Notes: generated by a model not told the origin, from the sequence alone. Shown: positions 44,699 to 57,818, counted from the first letter of the stretch. The stretch is DNA of 64,000 nucleotides from Sanguinoderma infundibulare (GCA_032821775.1 JAVLRN010000001.1:3162001-3226000), one strand, 5' to 3'. Program-made: numbers and translations.

Positions 44699-45566
44699 TC
44701 ACTCGCTGACCACCAGCCCTGCCATCGCCCGCTGCATCTCGGGAACTCCGTTGGCTACGCCACCGACCACACGCGGAGGGAGGCCCGGGTGCCTAACTCC
44801 CAACGCCGCGCCGAGCATCCTCTTGCCGGGGTCGCCAATACGCGGAGCGCCGTGCTCAGGCTGAGCGGCGAGGACCGCAGGGTCAGAGGCCGTCGGATCA
44901 ACGGACGACACGTCCGCGCCGAGGGACGACGAGATGAGCGCGTTGAGCGTCGGGTGGGACGGGAGGTTAGGGAGCGTCGGGGACGGCTCGCGGTCGCGGT
45001 CGCGGCCGTTTTGGTCCAGCACGTTGCCGTTGGCCTGAGCACTGCCGTTGGAGGCGTTGTTGTTCCGGTAGGCGTGGCTGACGGAGACGCCGCGTCCATG
45101 CGAGACGGAGTTGCGGACGTTGTGGCCGCGCCCGGAGTTGTTGTGCGTCCTGGCATTCACAGACTGGATGACGTCCTGGGCGTCGGGACCATCGTACGGC
45201 TTGATGGTCGCGGTGCCCGAAGAGTTGGGAGATGTGAAGATGGAAGGAGGAGGGAATGCGAGGGCGTGCAAATACGCCCGCTTAGCTGTCAGGCCGACAT
45301 CATGCAAATGTTAACATTCGAGCCTCGATGTGGAAAACGCCAGACGCAGTGTCGAGCTGGAGATAGGGACACTCACCTATGGTAGCGTCATTAAATACAA
45401 TCAGGAGGCTAGTGTCGTTAATCCACTTGATCTTGAAGCCGCCATTAGCGGTCTCCCACTCCGAGAAGGCGGTTTGGATGTCCCTTGTTTTGAGCTCTTT
45501 GGGGAAGCCGGTAAGGGACAAGATGCGAGTGACGCAGGCGGAGAGCTGGGAGAGAGCTGCTGCCAT
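44699..45566 (-). CDS. RRM-like protein related to the R3HCC1L family, 258 aa
   Basis: Two exons (45566-45377 and 45285-44699) join in phase. Residues ~14-75 read RILSLTGFPKELKTRDIQTA, then GFKIKWINDTSLLIVFNDA and KRAYLHALAFPPPSI. This is the pattern of the RRM-like C-terminal domain of R3HCC1/R3HCC1L: a 'phe-pro-x-glu' loop, a helix, then 'ikWvdDthal-vF'. No R3H domain is present here. The remaining ~180 residues are disordered and Asn/Ser/Pro-rich, ending with a short Gly/Met/Arg helix-like stretch (PRVVGGVANGVPEMQRAMAG). RNA or protein binding is inferred from the fold. It shares its upstream region with the divergent STRIPAK gene. Confidence 0.7.
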
Positions 45567-46854
45567 CGTAGCGCACGAGATTGTGGTGTGATCTGTTTAG
45601 CGGAGGGGGCGGGCGAGAAACGGGCGAGTGGTTGCTGTGCGAGCGGCGGGTGGAGGCGAGTTGAAAGAGTTAAAGGATGATAGAGCTATACGTTAAGCGG
45701 GACAAGACGGCGCAGGCGGAGGAATGAGCGAGGAGATGGTTGTACAAGTCCGACAGAGCCAGCCAGAGCCAAGAACGTATCTCCCAAAACAGCCGCCGGT
45801 GCGCATCAGGCGCGGCCCGCCTAATACCACGCTCCAGATGCCACGTCCTAGCACGCCCTCCGCTTCCATCTCCCCTTCTGACGGCCTCCGCTACCATCCC
45901 CAACAGCCGACGACGACATCCATGCACACGCCCCATTCAAATTACCCACACTATCGCTGCTGCCCAGGAAACTAGCGCAATCCCGACGCTGGCAACAAGT
46001 GGACTTGGCCAATAATGCAGCGACGATCCAACTTCTAAGCCACGACACTGCTTCGTCGCAATGAACTGCGAATTGCTGTTCACCTCACGAAGTGTGAGTG
46101 GTTGCTGCGCGGAAATTTACCGCGTGCCTGTCGCTGAGCTGCGCATATCTCGTGATGTCATTCGACGCCCGACTGAATTTAGTGTATACAGTATATGCGG
46201 ATAAACACGGAGCATGGCTTCGGACACGCCCTAAAGGATGGAGCGGGGGGTATGAATGTTGCAACGTTGAACGTGAAGCTTGGCACCATACACCATGCCA
46301 TGGAGAATATCGAGGCGTAATAAAGTCGCAAAGGGGGAGTTGCTAGATCATCCGACCGCATGGCGGTAATTCTGGACAGAGTATACTACGAAAGTACTGT
46401 GATAAGCGTGTCTGAGGGGGCAGTAACGTCTCTTAGTTACTGTAGAGTGGATGGCAAAATCTTTGCCTTACAATGGTTAAATAGCCACCAGCTTGAACCT
46501 CAGCGTACTGAGAACCAGTCGTTCGAGTCGGTATTTGGCCACGCGGACGTCAATATTCCACAACAATTGAATCCTTGAAATTGCGTTGAGCTGTTTGAAT
46601 GTACGTATGGTCCGACAGCCATGGACTAGATGACTGCCATCAGAAATGTTTTGAACGTTTTTGAACGCCGAACGGAACTTGAAGGCGGCGGAAAGAATGT
46701 GACGCGTCACGCCAGGACCCCGAACATCCTGCGCTCAAAATATCTCTCCAAGCGTGGCCACCGTGTGCACCGACAGCTCGCCTGGATGGCCGACATCGCC
46801 AACTTGCGTTCGTACTCCTCGCCGCCCCCGTTTCACCTGCCTGTCCCGTACGCC
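45567..46854. other. 1.3-kb divergent intergenic region
   Basis: This lies between the starts of the RRM gene (minus) and the SIKE-like gene (plus), so it should contain both promoters. It is AT-richer at 46150-46600. No convincing gene. Confidence 0.5.
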
Positions 46855-48236
46855 ATGTACCATGACCTCGACGGCGACCTCATACGCGCATGGCAAATAC
46901 TCCACGAACTATCCGAGCAGAATGCCCTGAACCAGAAGATGGCCGCGACCCTCGCGTCGCAGGCCCGTTCGCTCAAAGTACGCGTCGTTTGCTCGCTGCG
47001 TTATTCCCGGGCATTCATACATGAAGGGTGTGGTAGGGTGACGCTGCGAACATCGCGAGCGGTTTCTCACTGAGGAGGGTAAAAGTCGATATCTCCAAAG
47101 GTGCGTACATTCATTCTACTCGATAAACGACCTCATCCGTTCAACTACTCCCTTGATTGTCTCAGAGGCGTTCGAGTCCGAACTAGAGCGCCAGAGTGCG
47201 CAGATTATCATAGAGAATCATACGCTGCTCCAGGAGAACAAGCAGCTGTCTACCCTCTTGAAAGAGTACGAGGAGACGATGGAGAACGTCATGTCCAAGT
47301 TCCGCAATCATGCCGTACGTTCCTACCTCATCACCTAGACGTCCTCTAACACGCTCACCTGTTACCAAGTTCGCCGCGCAACAGCACGAACTGACCATGA
47401 CACGACATTACGAGACACTCATCCAAAGCCTCGACACCTCCCTCGTCCATAACGACCTCTCCACCAACACATCCGCCACCCTCTCCCTCCACCGCCTCTC
47501 CCACTCCCTCCGAGCCCTCCTGCGCTCCATGAACGGCGAGGTCCCCCCACAAGACCCCCCCTCACCAGACCCCCCCTCACCAGACTCGCCCGAAACCGAC
47601 TCCCCACCCCACCCCCAATCCGAACCCGCCGTCCTCCCGTCCTCCTCCTCCCTCCCCGCCCGCGACGAGCTCGACGCGCTCCTCGGCGCCCGCGACGACT
47701 GGGCCCTCGAGCGCGAGTCCGAGATCGCGCGCCTCGAGCGCGACAACGAGGAGCTCCGCCGCACCCTCGGCATCGACCGCGCCTCCGCCGCCGCCAACGG
47801 CTGGCTCGCCGACGAGGCCCGCGAGCTCACCTTCCGCGCCCGCCACTTTGCCCACGCGCCCCCACCCGCGCCGTACCGCTCCCTGAGCCCCGGCCAGGCC
47901 GGCGGCCTCGTCCGCGCGGGCATGCCGCAGTTCGACCCCGGCCTCGGTCAGATCGGCGGGGCGAACTTGGGCATAGGCATGGGGCCTGCCCCGGGACCGG
48001 GTTCGGGGCCATCTCCTGGGGTCGGCCTGGGACCTGCCCAAGGGCCTGGCGCAGGTGGTGGAGGACCGGTGGGCATGCCTGGTGGGAGCGTGATCCAACC
48101 TGGGATGAGGGGCGTGCAAGGGCGGAGGCCAGCTATGTTCGGCCGTGGGCGGGGAGGACCTCCCTTGTGGGATGGGCCGCCCCCGCAGGAACGGCCCTGG
48201 CAAGTGCAGGCAGGGGGATTCGACCTCAACCGATGA
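46855..48236 (+). CDS. SIKE/FGFR1OP2-family STRIPAK subunit (SCI1-like)
   Basis: Four exons (46855-46977, 47037-47100, 47166-47314, 47370-48236) join in phase to 400 aa. The first ~140 residues are coiled coil and contain the family hallmark: [19 protein letters not shown] followed by [18 protein letters not shown] (residues ~76-112), close to the 'KEYEETMxxxMxKFR' block of human SIKE and FGFR1OP2. Fungal members such as Sordaria SCI1 belong to the STRIPAK phosphatase-kinase complex, which controls hyphal fusion and sexual development. A second charged coil ([20 protein letters not shown]) lies near residue 240. The tail after ~290 is Gly/Pro/Met-rich and disordered, an extension not found in animal homologues. 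A Pro/Ser repeat lies between. Confidence 0.82.
47553..47582 (+). repeat. 15-bp coding tandem repeat (Asp-Pro-Pro-Ser-Pro twice)
   Basis: The unit gaccccccctcacca occurs twice exactly and encodes [10 protein letters not shown] in the SIKE-like protein, followed by a third degenerate copy (DSP). It is a likely length-polymorphic site. Confidence 0.8.
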
Positions 48237-48955
48237 TGTTATGTATTGTATTTGTTACTTGCGTGGATCTTTATTCATCCTTCCTAAACCTATTCCTCAA
48301 CTTGGACTTGCGATGTCTCCAAATCGCGCTCCGATGATGAAAGGCGCTCTCCCCGTTTCGTGAAGGCATAGAGGTTCATATTACAAGTCATAGGATGGAA
48401 GTTGAGTATAGCGCGAAAGCGTGATATCACCGAGCCCGGGTATGGTGTGTATGTATGAGTACTCGTACAACAACGCACGCAGCGCCCTGTGTGTGCGTGT
48501 CTACTCCGGCGTGTAAAATGTACAGCAAGCGCGATGCAAGAATGATACAGGCGAAGGGGAAGAAGCGAATAAACACTATGGCGGAGCCAGGCGGTGTACG
48601 CATTATAGAGCGAAAGGTCCTAAACATATATGACAGACGAGTGCGGGTTCGCCGTAGCGGAGGCTCTACCCTCCAAAAGGACAGCCAAAAATACACTGCC
48701 CCACTACGACGACCGCCTCTATGACCGCAATAACATGCAAAGACGGGGAGACGGGAGGTGTAAGGGGGCGCGAGATAGTAGAAAAAGACGACGTGTGGCA
48801 TTAGTGGGATCGTGGTGTGTCCGGGGCGGTCGTAAAACATAAAACATAAAGCGCGGAAAGCAAGCTCAAAGCGATGTTACACACGCACAGTTCATGACGA
48901 GAGACAGAGAGAGAGGAAGTAGGGTTTGGGGCAAGGCAGGAGACAAGCGCCACAC
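48237..48955. other. Convergent 3' spacer, 719 bp
   Basis: Stop codons of two convergent genes flank this AT-richer stretch. No gene is seen. Confidence 0.55.
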
Positions 48956-51349
48956 CTAGTGGACGGTGCGGTTGCTGACCTCCCACCCGAGGCTGCTCCG
49001 ACCGATACCCTCCCAAGCGATGCCGACCATCTTCTCTTTGCCCGCTGCGAGCGTGCCGTCGCGCGCGCGCTGCCATGCGATAGCGTGCGCTTGACAAATG
49101 TTGTGCAGCGCCTGCAGACGGAGCAGGATGGGGTTCGCGACCGGGCGCATGCGAGAGATGCGCGCGTTCGGCTGGTAGGCAGGGCGGAACGGAGAGCGAG
49201 GAAGGGGTGGGTGGATGGGGAAGACGCGCTCATGCGCAGGGATAGAGTCGGGAGATGGGGAGAAGAGAGGGATGAGGGTGCGCTGGTATTGGAGGGCGTC
49301 GTCCTCCCGGTACATCTCCACGGCGGCGAACACCTGGACGTCGAGCGAGGAGGCGCGATAGCCCACGGGCTTTAGGCCGCTCTGAGATGTGGAGGAGCGC
49401 ACTCGAGTGACGGGAGACCGCGAGCGCGAGCGCGAGCTGGATCGCGAGCCCGATCGTGAACCCGCACCATAGAAGTCACCGCCGGCAGATAACATCGTCG
49501 CCCTAACGTATGCGCGCTGGAATTGCGCCGCAAAGTCCATGAACGTGGACAGCGAACGACTGACACGGTGCGCGAGCTTTGTCGTCGAGGTAGGCGGTGT
49601 CTGGTCGTCTGACTGACTAGACCCGTTAGTGTGTCTAGTCAGAGGCCGGCCCCGACCTTTAGCAAGAGGCGCCTTGCGTTTGGGTCGTGGTGGAGCTGGA
49701 AGCACAAGTGGGTGCTCGGACGCAGGGACACTTGGCGCATTTGGTGGAGGCTTAGAAGATTGCCTCCGGGTAGTGATGGGAGAGTCCGACGGTGGTGACG
49801 TGGACAAAGGTGAAGAGAGGATGATGGTCGGCTTGTGAAGGGGGGACGAAGAGGGCGTGGTGAGGGTCGTGGAGGTAGACCGGAAGGAGCTCTTGCTCGT
49901 GAATGAGAACCAGGAACCAGAGCGCGTGACGGTGTCGACAGAAGAGTTAGACGAGGACGTACTCGAGACGGACTCGGCCGTCGATGTCCGCAAGGCCATG
50001 GCGGCTACGGACTTCTTCACGTTGGTCACTGGCTCTGGGAGGGGGTCCGGGAGGCTCTCGCCCTTATCGTCGACTTTGACCGGCTCCAAAAGGATTGCAA
50101 GCAGCTCCGTTTGCTGCTTATCGCGTCGTACATACGACCGGTTTTCGTCGTCCTCGCCAAACAAGGGACCATGCATAGCGGTGAGAACGTCAGAAAATGC
50201 GACAGACCGGGACATGCTCTTAGCATGCTTGAGAGCAAGTTCCCGTTGAGCTCGGGGGAGGCTGAGGCAGTCCTTGTCCGAGGGCGAGAGACTGGTGGGA
50301 GGGGAGAGGGACATGGGACGGGAGGGAGGAGACGGCATGATTTCATACATAAACATGCCGGTATCTTCCACCTTCTTTTCCGCATGCGTGGTCTTGGGAA
50401 AGCGTGCATCGGCGTTCCGCAGGGAGTCGTAGCAAACGAGTTGCCGATGCTGACCACTTGCTATCCTCAGCTGAGAAGTCCGTGCGGCCCGGGCGGCCTC
50501 AGCCTTGCGCTGGCGTTCGCGTTCGCGCTCCTTGGCCTGGCGCTCCGCCTCTCGACGTTGGCGGTGCGCCTCGTCCCTCATGCGTGTGATGCGTGCCTTC
50601 TCGGCTTTGAAACGTTGCATACTGTGCTCCCAGACCCGCTCGCAATGCTGCAGCCGTTCGTCGCGGAGCTGTCTCTGTCGGGCTTCGCGCGCCCGGCGCT
50701 CGGCCTCGAGTACGCGCGCTTCTGCCTCGGCATCCAGGCGGAGGCCACCTTCGGGGACAAAGGAGCTAGTGAAGTCTTCGTCGCGCACAGCAGCTATGCG
50801 GGGGTCGTCGTCGCCACTGACGTCGATGCCGCGGAGCTTGAGAAGGAGGATCTTGGCAAGGTGCATGTTGTCGAGCGCGTAGGCAACATGCATGCGGTCT
50901 TGGAGCGATTGTGGCGGGGACGGAGGCGAGTCATAGTAATCGAGAGGGCGGCCGAGGCTGTACTGCTCGAAGACATCTAGTGGTGTCAAGGGACCAAGGG
51001 GCGTCGGTTCGGAGGTGTCTGAGCCTACGCTGGCTGACGAACCGGTGCGGGGAATGGTATCCGACGGTGACGTGGATAGAGATGGAAGTGGCTGCGGTGG
51101 AGATTGGGGAGTCGGAAGGCGTGACGAGGACGCGACGGGTTGGAGGTTGCGGCTCGCGCTGTCGGGCGAAGGACCGGTGGTTCTGGATGACGAAGCGCGG
51201 TATGAAGAGGACATCGGACAGGAAGCAAGGTGGGCGACGGCTTACCTCAGGAGATTGCTCTGGTAGGATTGGCGCAGCGATGAGCTCTGGTGCTGCTTGC
51301 GCGCGAGGGCAATAGGGGACACGTCTCGCGAGCGACCTCTGCGGTCCAT
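48956..51349 (-). CDS. Uncharacterised 776-aa protein with a charged single helix and RS dipeptides
   Basis: Exon 1 (51349-51246) and exon 2 (51182-48956) join in phase; the alternative is a single exon from the Met at 51214. I prefer the spliced model because exon 1 (SRDVSPIALARKQHQSSSLR) has a clear start and a GTAAGC donor. The protein has a folded-looking segment around 100-155 (TPLDVFEQYSLGRPLDYYDS; HVAYALDNMHLAKILLLKL), then a long Arg/Glu/Ala/Lys helix at ~185-269 (AERRAREARQRQLRDERLQ). After a Ser/Pro-rich middle comes SRSGSRSSSRSRSRSP, an RS-like island, and the end is again ordered (NPILLRLQALHNICQAHAIA). RS dipeptides suggest SR-kinase phosphorylation or a nuclear role, by inference. 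I do not recognise the family. Confidence 0.72.
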
Positions 51350-54300
51350 GGCGGGGAGCGCTGGGGGAGCGTGACTGGGAGGGAAGTGGGAAGAGATCAG
51401 AGAAGTCGGTGACGAAAGGGCTTATACGCACCTCCGATGGGCAGATTGGCGGATGGGAAAGGGACAAGGCCGAGATGAGCACTGGTTGTCCACGCCGGGC
51501 AGATATACAGACGGCCGATTCTTGGGCGATTCAGTTTCGCGATTCAGATGCCTCGAGGCCGCGCCTTCCTCCGCAACGAGTTCAGAGCGACATCAAAGAT
51601 CCACGTCAGATCTTTATAGAGTTCGTCGAGAGCTCCAAAGTTCTTGCTACAAATGCTGCAGCCAGAGGTATATGGCAAGAGCGTTCGGTCGGTCCGAGTG
51701 GCTGGCCGTTGCGAAGGTCGGCGATGGGACAGGGGTCGGCTGCTAAGCGAGCGCACTAGTGCCCCGCCTTCCCAAATGATCACCAGACATTGGCTCAATT
51801 TCTTGTGGCCCCTGCCACTCGTCTTTCATTGTACAATGCGTCGACTCCTGCCTCAAATGCTCACAAAGGACTCGAATTTGCAAAGGACGTCTACCTGGTG
51901 TGCAAACAATGCCGCTCGACATCGGAGGAAGGTGCATGCTCGCGAGCAAGCCATCAGAACATTGTCCGACCTCCTTGCGGCGTGTTTGCAGAGGCTGCCA
52001 TTGTCCTCCTAGCTCTCCTAGGCACTTTCGTCGTCCTCCTCGGCCACTCCTCTCCCAGTGCTACACAAAAGCCCTAGTCCATTTGCCCACTCCAGCAGCA
52101 ACTCCGAACACTGGCAACGCGCCGCGGACTTCCCTCCCTGTCCAACGACATATCTGCAGCAGCACCAATCTTCTGTCAGCTCGTGAGACCACACGATCGT
52201 AACGAGCAGCACCGGTCGATATTTCAATGCTTGGAATCTACTGCGTACTTGATGGAAAAGCCTCGCACAACTACCGTCGCGCCACCGGGTTGGCAGCATG
52301 TGGTTCGAGTGGGTACGTGCTACGCTCATCAGCCGTCGACCGACGTGTTGCCGCCACCTCGTTCCAGGAACATCGACATCCCAGCGATATCTACTTATGT
52401 CCCAGGATCGTCTCCTCCTTTTGCGGCAAGCGACATACGGCTCAGGACCGGTCCCTATACTTGGCCCTCTGCCCTGCTCGAACAGACTCCCGCCGCCTTC
52501 TAGGCCGCCCGGAACGCGACTACTGTGCCCGCCATGGTTTGAATACAGGCTTAGGCTTTTATCGCGGTTTTCCCAGCATCGCGCGCGTATCCTCTGAATG
52601 TGTCTCCTGCTCCCAGGACAACATACCGCATAAGGCGCGCTCACTGTCCACGCCGCGCGCCGCCACAACGTTTCCCGTCCCGCAAAAGCCGATAGCCGTT
52701 GGACAAGCTCTCTCCCCTGCGGCTTTGGAACCTCTAGGCGCACTGTCTCCCTAGCCTGTGAACCGGGACCGCCCCCCGGGTAGCTCAAGTATCGCACGTA
52801 CGTACGATAACCGGAATTCCAGCCGTTCTCGTAACATACGCACAGGAATAACCTCGTCGGACTAGCGCGGGGGGTGCGCACACTGTCTAATTTTCGCCTC
52901 TAAAACCATCCTCGTTATCGTTTCTCCCGCCCTGCCGAAGACCGCAAGAAGACTCTGCATCCCGAACACGAAGCCAACGCCGTCTACCGCAATGGCCACT
53001 GGTTCTCCACTGGTTCTCATGAAGACCGTCTGGAGTGGTCTTGCGGCGGCAGTGTGCTGCAACTGGTGCGGGCGGTGCCGAGGGATACTACCTGGGCTGC
53101 GGCGCCTCAGCCATCTGCGGACCGGGAAGAACACGCTCGTTTCTCTATCCATCACGTACAGATAACTGCGTCCGACGTCAAGCAGGAACGATGAACGTCG
53201 GACATTGGGTCTTTGGGGACGATCTGGACGCTGGCCGCTCTGGTGGATTCACAGCGGGGGCGGACCTTCCTTTGCCGCCGAGTTCAGCATTTCTGGCCTG
53301 CCGCGGGAGCGTCGCCACGTGTTCCGGGCCACCGTCTGCGGTGGGAAGGCCACTGGCTCGCTTGGCTCCTCTCGTTTGTCTGCATAGAAAGGCCATCTCT
53401 CCTGCCACGCTGCGAGTCCATCGCGGCCGTCCACGTTGTATCCACCGTTCCTCAGACATGAGGCTGCTCCATGGTCGCACATCAAGATCTCTTTCCCCCC
53501 GCACTCCCCGATCTCTACTTCACCCTGCCCGCAATGGGGCTCATCTACCTGTGCCTTGACACGACCTTCTGCATGGGGCAATTCTCACCGGCGAATACGC
53601 ATCCAGCTAGGACACGCTAGCGTCTCATATCCGCTCTATGCTGCGCGACGCGTAAGCGAGTCAGTACAGTCGGTCGTCCTGAGGTGCACAACAATGGCTG
53701 ACGTCCCTGGATAGACAGGAAATCCACCTGCCACTGCGGATATGAAGGGCGGGTCGGAATCGGAGGCGCATATACGGTGGCGTTGTGAGGACGCCGTGGC
53801 AATGTCCGACACCGAGTCAGTCAACTGCAGCGATAAACCACTCCTTGAAACACATCCTCGGACGTCCGATCGCACCAGCTCACCTGGTAAGTGCTCGTTT
53901 CTGCAATCCACACAGCCCAGCTAAAAGTGACTGACTCACCAGGACGGTGTAGTTTGTCATACCAGACGCTTCACGCACCGAATCGTAAACGGATGGCGCT
54001 TGCTTACGTCCAACGGCGACGTGCGGTTCGGGATACGCAACGCCACGGTGGCCACAAGGTCAGCCTTCGCGTTCTCGCCGAGCTCCGGAGAAGCGACTTC
54101 GATGATTCAGTGGGGACTTATGTGAGTAGCGTACAGCTGTCTCTTCGCACATCATCGTCCTGTGACCACGCACTTCCGGTCTCGAACGACTTTGGGTGCC
54201 AAGTAAAGACGAATATATGCGCGTGTCGAGCTACACCACCCGCAAGCGCGCGTCCAGGTGCATTGAATCGGAACACGCAGAACCCGTCGACCCACCCATG

Positions 54301-57300
54301 GATCCTGACGTCCATTGGGAAGAAAGGAAGGCCTCCGCATGTCCTTCAAGCGATGTCCTGTGACAACATGAATCTGCCGCCAAGACTGTGTTCCCAGGTA
54401 TGTACATTGCTTACCGATTGCTGTGGTGCGCGCATTCGTTTGTCATCCCTCGACGTCGAGTCAGTGACCGCGTGTTGAATACGGTTACTGCTCATTGAAC
54501 ACTATAACGCGCAGTGGAACCGTAGGCCACTTGACTTTATGACAGCCGTAGTCGGAGGATCGGTTTGGGGGCGCTCGTTCTGAGCATTGTGAATCTTCGT
54601 CAACATCGTTGTTTGTTACATAGCAAGGTTGGTCTCGTGATGATTCCTCGAATGGGCGTTTGAGGACCCCATGGGAAGACCTTCAGTTTTTCGAATGTCC
54701 TATCCCTCCCTCCGTGTGGCATGGAAGTGCGTTGAACGTCATCTATGCCGTACTCAGGGTTTGCGAGGGCTTCTGGTCAGTCGTCGTCCCAACACCCTCG
54801 CTACATCGAGGACTATGTTTTCCGACGGCGCGGCTCGTTCCTGGTCGTCCACCAACCCGAGGTTCTCGAACAGCATTTTCGATCTCGGTGAGCTGGTCAG
54901 TTGATCCCAGTATTCAATGCTGCACACCTGTCGCTCTCACCAGATTCTTTAAAGGAACACCCGCTCTACTCCCCCACTGCCCCGGAGGGTGCCCTCCGTT
55001 CCGTCTCCGATGTCCGTTCCGCGACGCAGGGGCGAGTTGTTCCGTCTCCTCGATTCTGATGCCTGTCACAGAGGAAGCGAATAGAAGCGTCGTAGCAGGC
55101 GTAATCTCTGTCTCAGCAGCCCGCGTCACGTCGGTGTTTTCTGTTGTCGAGAAGCAACGCAGCCGTTGCTGCCACGCCGGACACGGGACACGCTCGTTAT
55201 GTGACGTGAAGGTAGTCGTGGGCGTACTGCGGCCCTTGTGCTCGTCACAACAAGTCGTGCGTCCCCAATTGCCCTACATGGAAGGCGATCCTACTGGACG
55301 CCGCGGGTTACGTTTCCTGACCCCACAACTTTCTGCGCCTGTTCTCATGCCCACCTCATTCCTCAACTCTAGACTTCTGTGGTCGGAAGGGTCTCAATGG
55401 CGGCCACAATGTACGGCTCCGATCAACTCCGCGACGACTTCCAAGCGTCCAGGACACACAGTCTAGATGGAGCAGAGCGTTTATTTACAGCGTCGCCTGC
55501 CAGCTTTCTGTGGCCGCCGTCTCATGACTGTCGTCGCTGAACCGTTGACGTGTACGCGGCGCCAGTACCCGTCAGGCAATGTGGGCCATGGCTCTGGCTT
55601 GCGGAGGCGCACATCATGGCCATCGGTGAACGTGTCCCGTGCAGATCGTATGAATCTTTCGCCTCAGCGGCCGCAGATGCAACGCGGGCGCTTCTTCCGT
55701 GAACCTGCTGCAAAACAAACTGGGGCGCGACTAGGGCGATGTAGAGAAAACAGCATCTCCCTCGTCGATCATCGATCGATACGACGCAGCGTGCTGCGTT
55801 GTGGGCTCGTCTTTGCTCTCTTCGTCCTCGAGCCGCGGCGACTTGCAGGTGCAGCGTCCAGGGGTTCAGGATCCGGCTCTAGCTGACTGTTCACCTCTGT
55901 GCCAGTGCCCTCGCCCCCCATCTCGCGTGATCGATAATGCTGCAGCAATGCAAGAACGACCCAACACGCTGGCTTGCTCCGGGACATTGGGGTGCACCGC
56001 GGAGCTCGACGCTCCTCATGTGGCCTCCCCTCGGGCACGTTCAGTGTCCGTCGCTCCTCCGAGCTGCCAAGCCGTGCCCCATCCCTGAATATGAGCCCAT
56101 CCACTCCGTTTCCGCTTCACGTTCTGAAATCTCGAGCGAGGATCCGGGGCCCTTGTGCTGTATCATACGTGCCCTGCGGCATGCATCGCACAACTCGAAC
56201 GCTCTGCGCGCGCGCGCGATCATGATCTTCCCCACGCTTCGCCGAGCAGTCAGTCGTCTTGCCATTCGCGTTATGCAGCAGCACCACTCCTGCGGCATTG
56301 CATCATCTATGACCTTTCATGCCCATCTAACTATATATTAAGCTCACCTTCGTTCAGCATTTCCGTCTATGCTCTTCCGAGCCTTTGTCCTGCCACTCCG
56401 GGACCCTCGCAAGAACTAAACGCCCTCGAGGATTCGCTCTTGCAAATTCCAGTCCTCCGGAGCTCCCACCGCGTCTGGCAATCGCATCCGCACCTCAGGG
56501 CTCCTTCCCACACCCTTTCTCCCCACGCCGATCCGCCATCGTCCCTGCGAGCCCGGTTGGCTATTCATATCGATATCGCGCCCTCCAACGTGCAGGCCGA
56601 GACCCCGCCGAAGGAACGCGGGTGCCGACGGTCATACATCTTCTCCCCATCTCGCGCCGTTATCTGAACCTCTCGAAATCGAAGGCGTGCAGAGGGTTCG
56701 AAGTTTTCGCGCAGGGGATGGCCGAATTCCTTGCTGCTCGTCCCGCAAGACTCCGCGATGCCGCGAGTTCGTTGGGCAACTACATGGACACGTCCATTGC
56801 AGCATCTGACACGACCCGCGCGCTGTCTAGAGCCTCGGCTGCCAGCGTACGAGTTCACCATAAACGGCCTTCCCATCACCGTTTGAGGACATCGGCACGC
56901 TCGTCCACGCCAATGTGCTACAGGACGTTCCGCCGTATCAGCCGCGACGCGAGACCAGCGGTCACCGACCAACGCCGCATTTCACCGACATTATGGTGCT
57001 GACATGGACGTTCGCACATCGAGTCGTTGGGGCAGTTGCATGTCTCCGTACAGAACTTCGTTCGAAATTGGGTTCTCTCTTATCTTTCTAGATCACGACT
57101 CGTGCAACCGGACCCGTCATAACACGTACTGGGCGGCGAAACCCAACCGCACTTCGAAGAGGGTGGCAAGTTCACGACCATTCATCCCGCGAGAAGCTCT
57201 GTGCAGCCGGATGCTTGATATGAGACGTGGTTTTGACACCACCAGTAAGGGCCAGGCGTACGTATCATATCATTCAAGACCACATAACAGCATCCGAACA

Positions 57301-57818
57301 CGAGTGCTTAGAAAGACCAGCCATGAGGTACCACAACGTTGGGGAGGATAAGATAGCTAGTGGAACCGACGGAAATAAACTGGCTGGGAGATACCGGTAG
57401 AGGGCCTCCGTGCATCCGAAACCGACAAACGGAACAAGGTGTCGTGAAGATGGACGGTAGGCGGCGCGGCTGTGGTCAAGAAGCTGGGGGGTGTCGCGGA
57501 GTGGCGAATGAGAAAACGACGTGTCAAAGAACAACAGCGGTGAGATGGGGGTCGAGAAGGCTGAATGGCACATTCATGATGAGGGATAGCGCCACCGCAG
57601 GATTGCTGGGGCGCCATAGAACATTCGGGTAGGTCTACGAACTCTGTGATCAGAACCAAACACAATATGACAGCCATTCTTGACCACACTTACAAAAGGA
57701 GTGGAAGGAAGCCTGTCATAGCGGGGCAGCGGAAGTAACGATAACTTCATTGTAGGTGGTTGAGAGGATAGACCAGGGTCAGACGATCCTAGCTAGAAGG
57801 GCACGACGTCAAGAACGA
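51350..57818. other. 6.4-kb block with no convincing gene
   Basis: This is by far the longest gene-free stretch in a window that otherwise averages a gene every ~3 kb. Open frames are short or of random composition on both strands. I see no terminal repeats, reverse transcriptase, transposase or rRNA. One place (53.7-54.4 kb) has intron-like signals between readable frames, described under findings. The left edge should hold the promoter of the 776-aa gene. Confidence 0.5.

Noticed and set aside
52018..52881. 287-codon open frame on the minus strand
   Set aside because: Random-looking composition, no domain, and several competing frames on the plus strand.
54660..55466. 268-codon open frame on the plus strand
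   Set aside because: No conserved domain or intron signals; the other frames are equally open.
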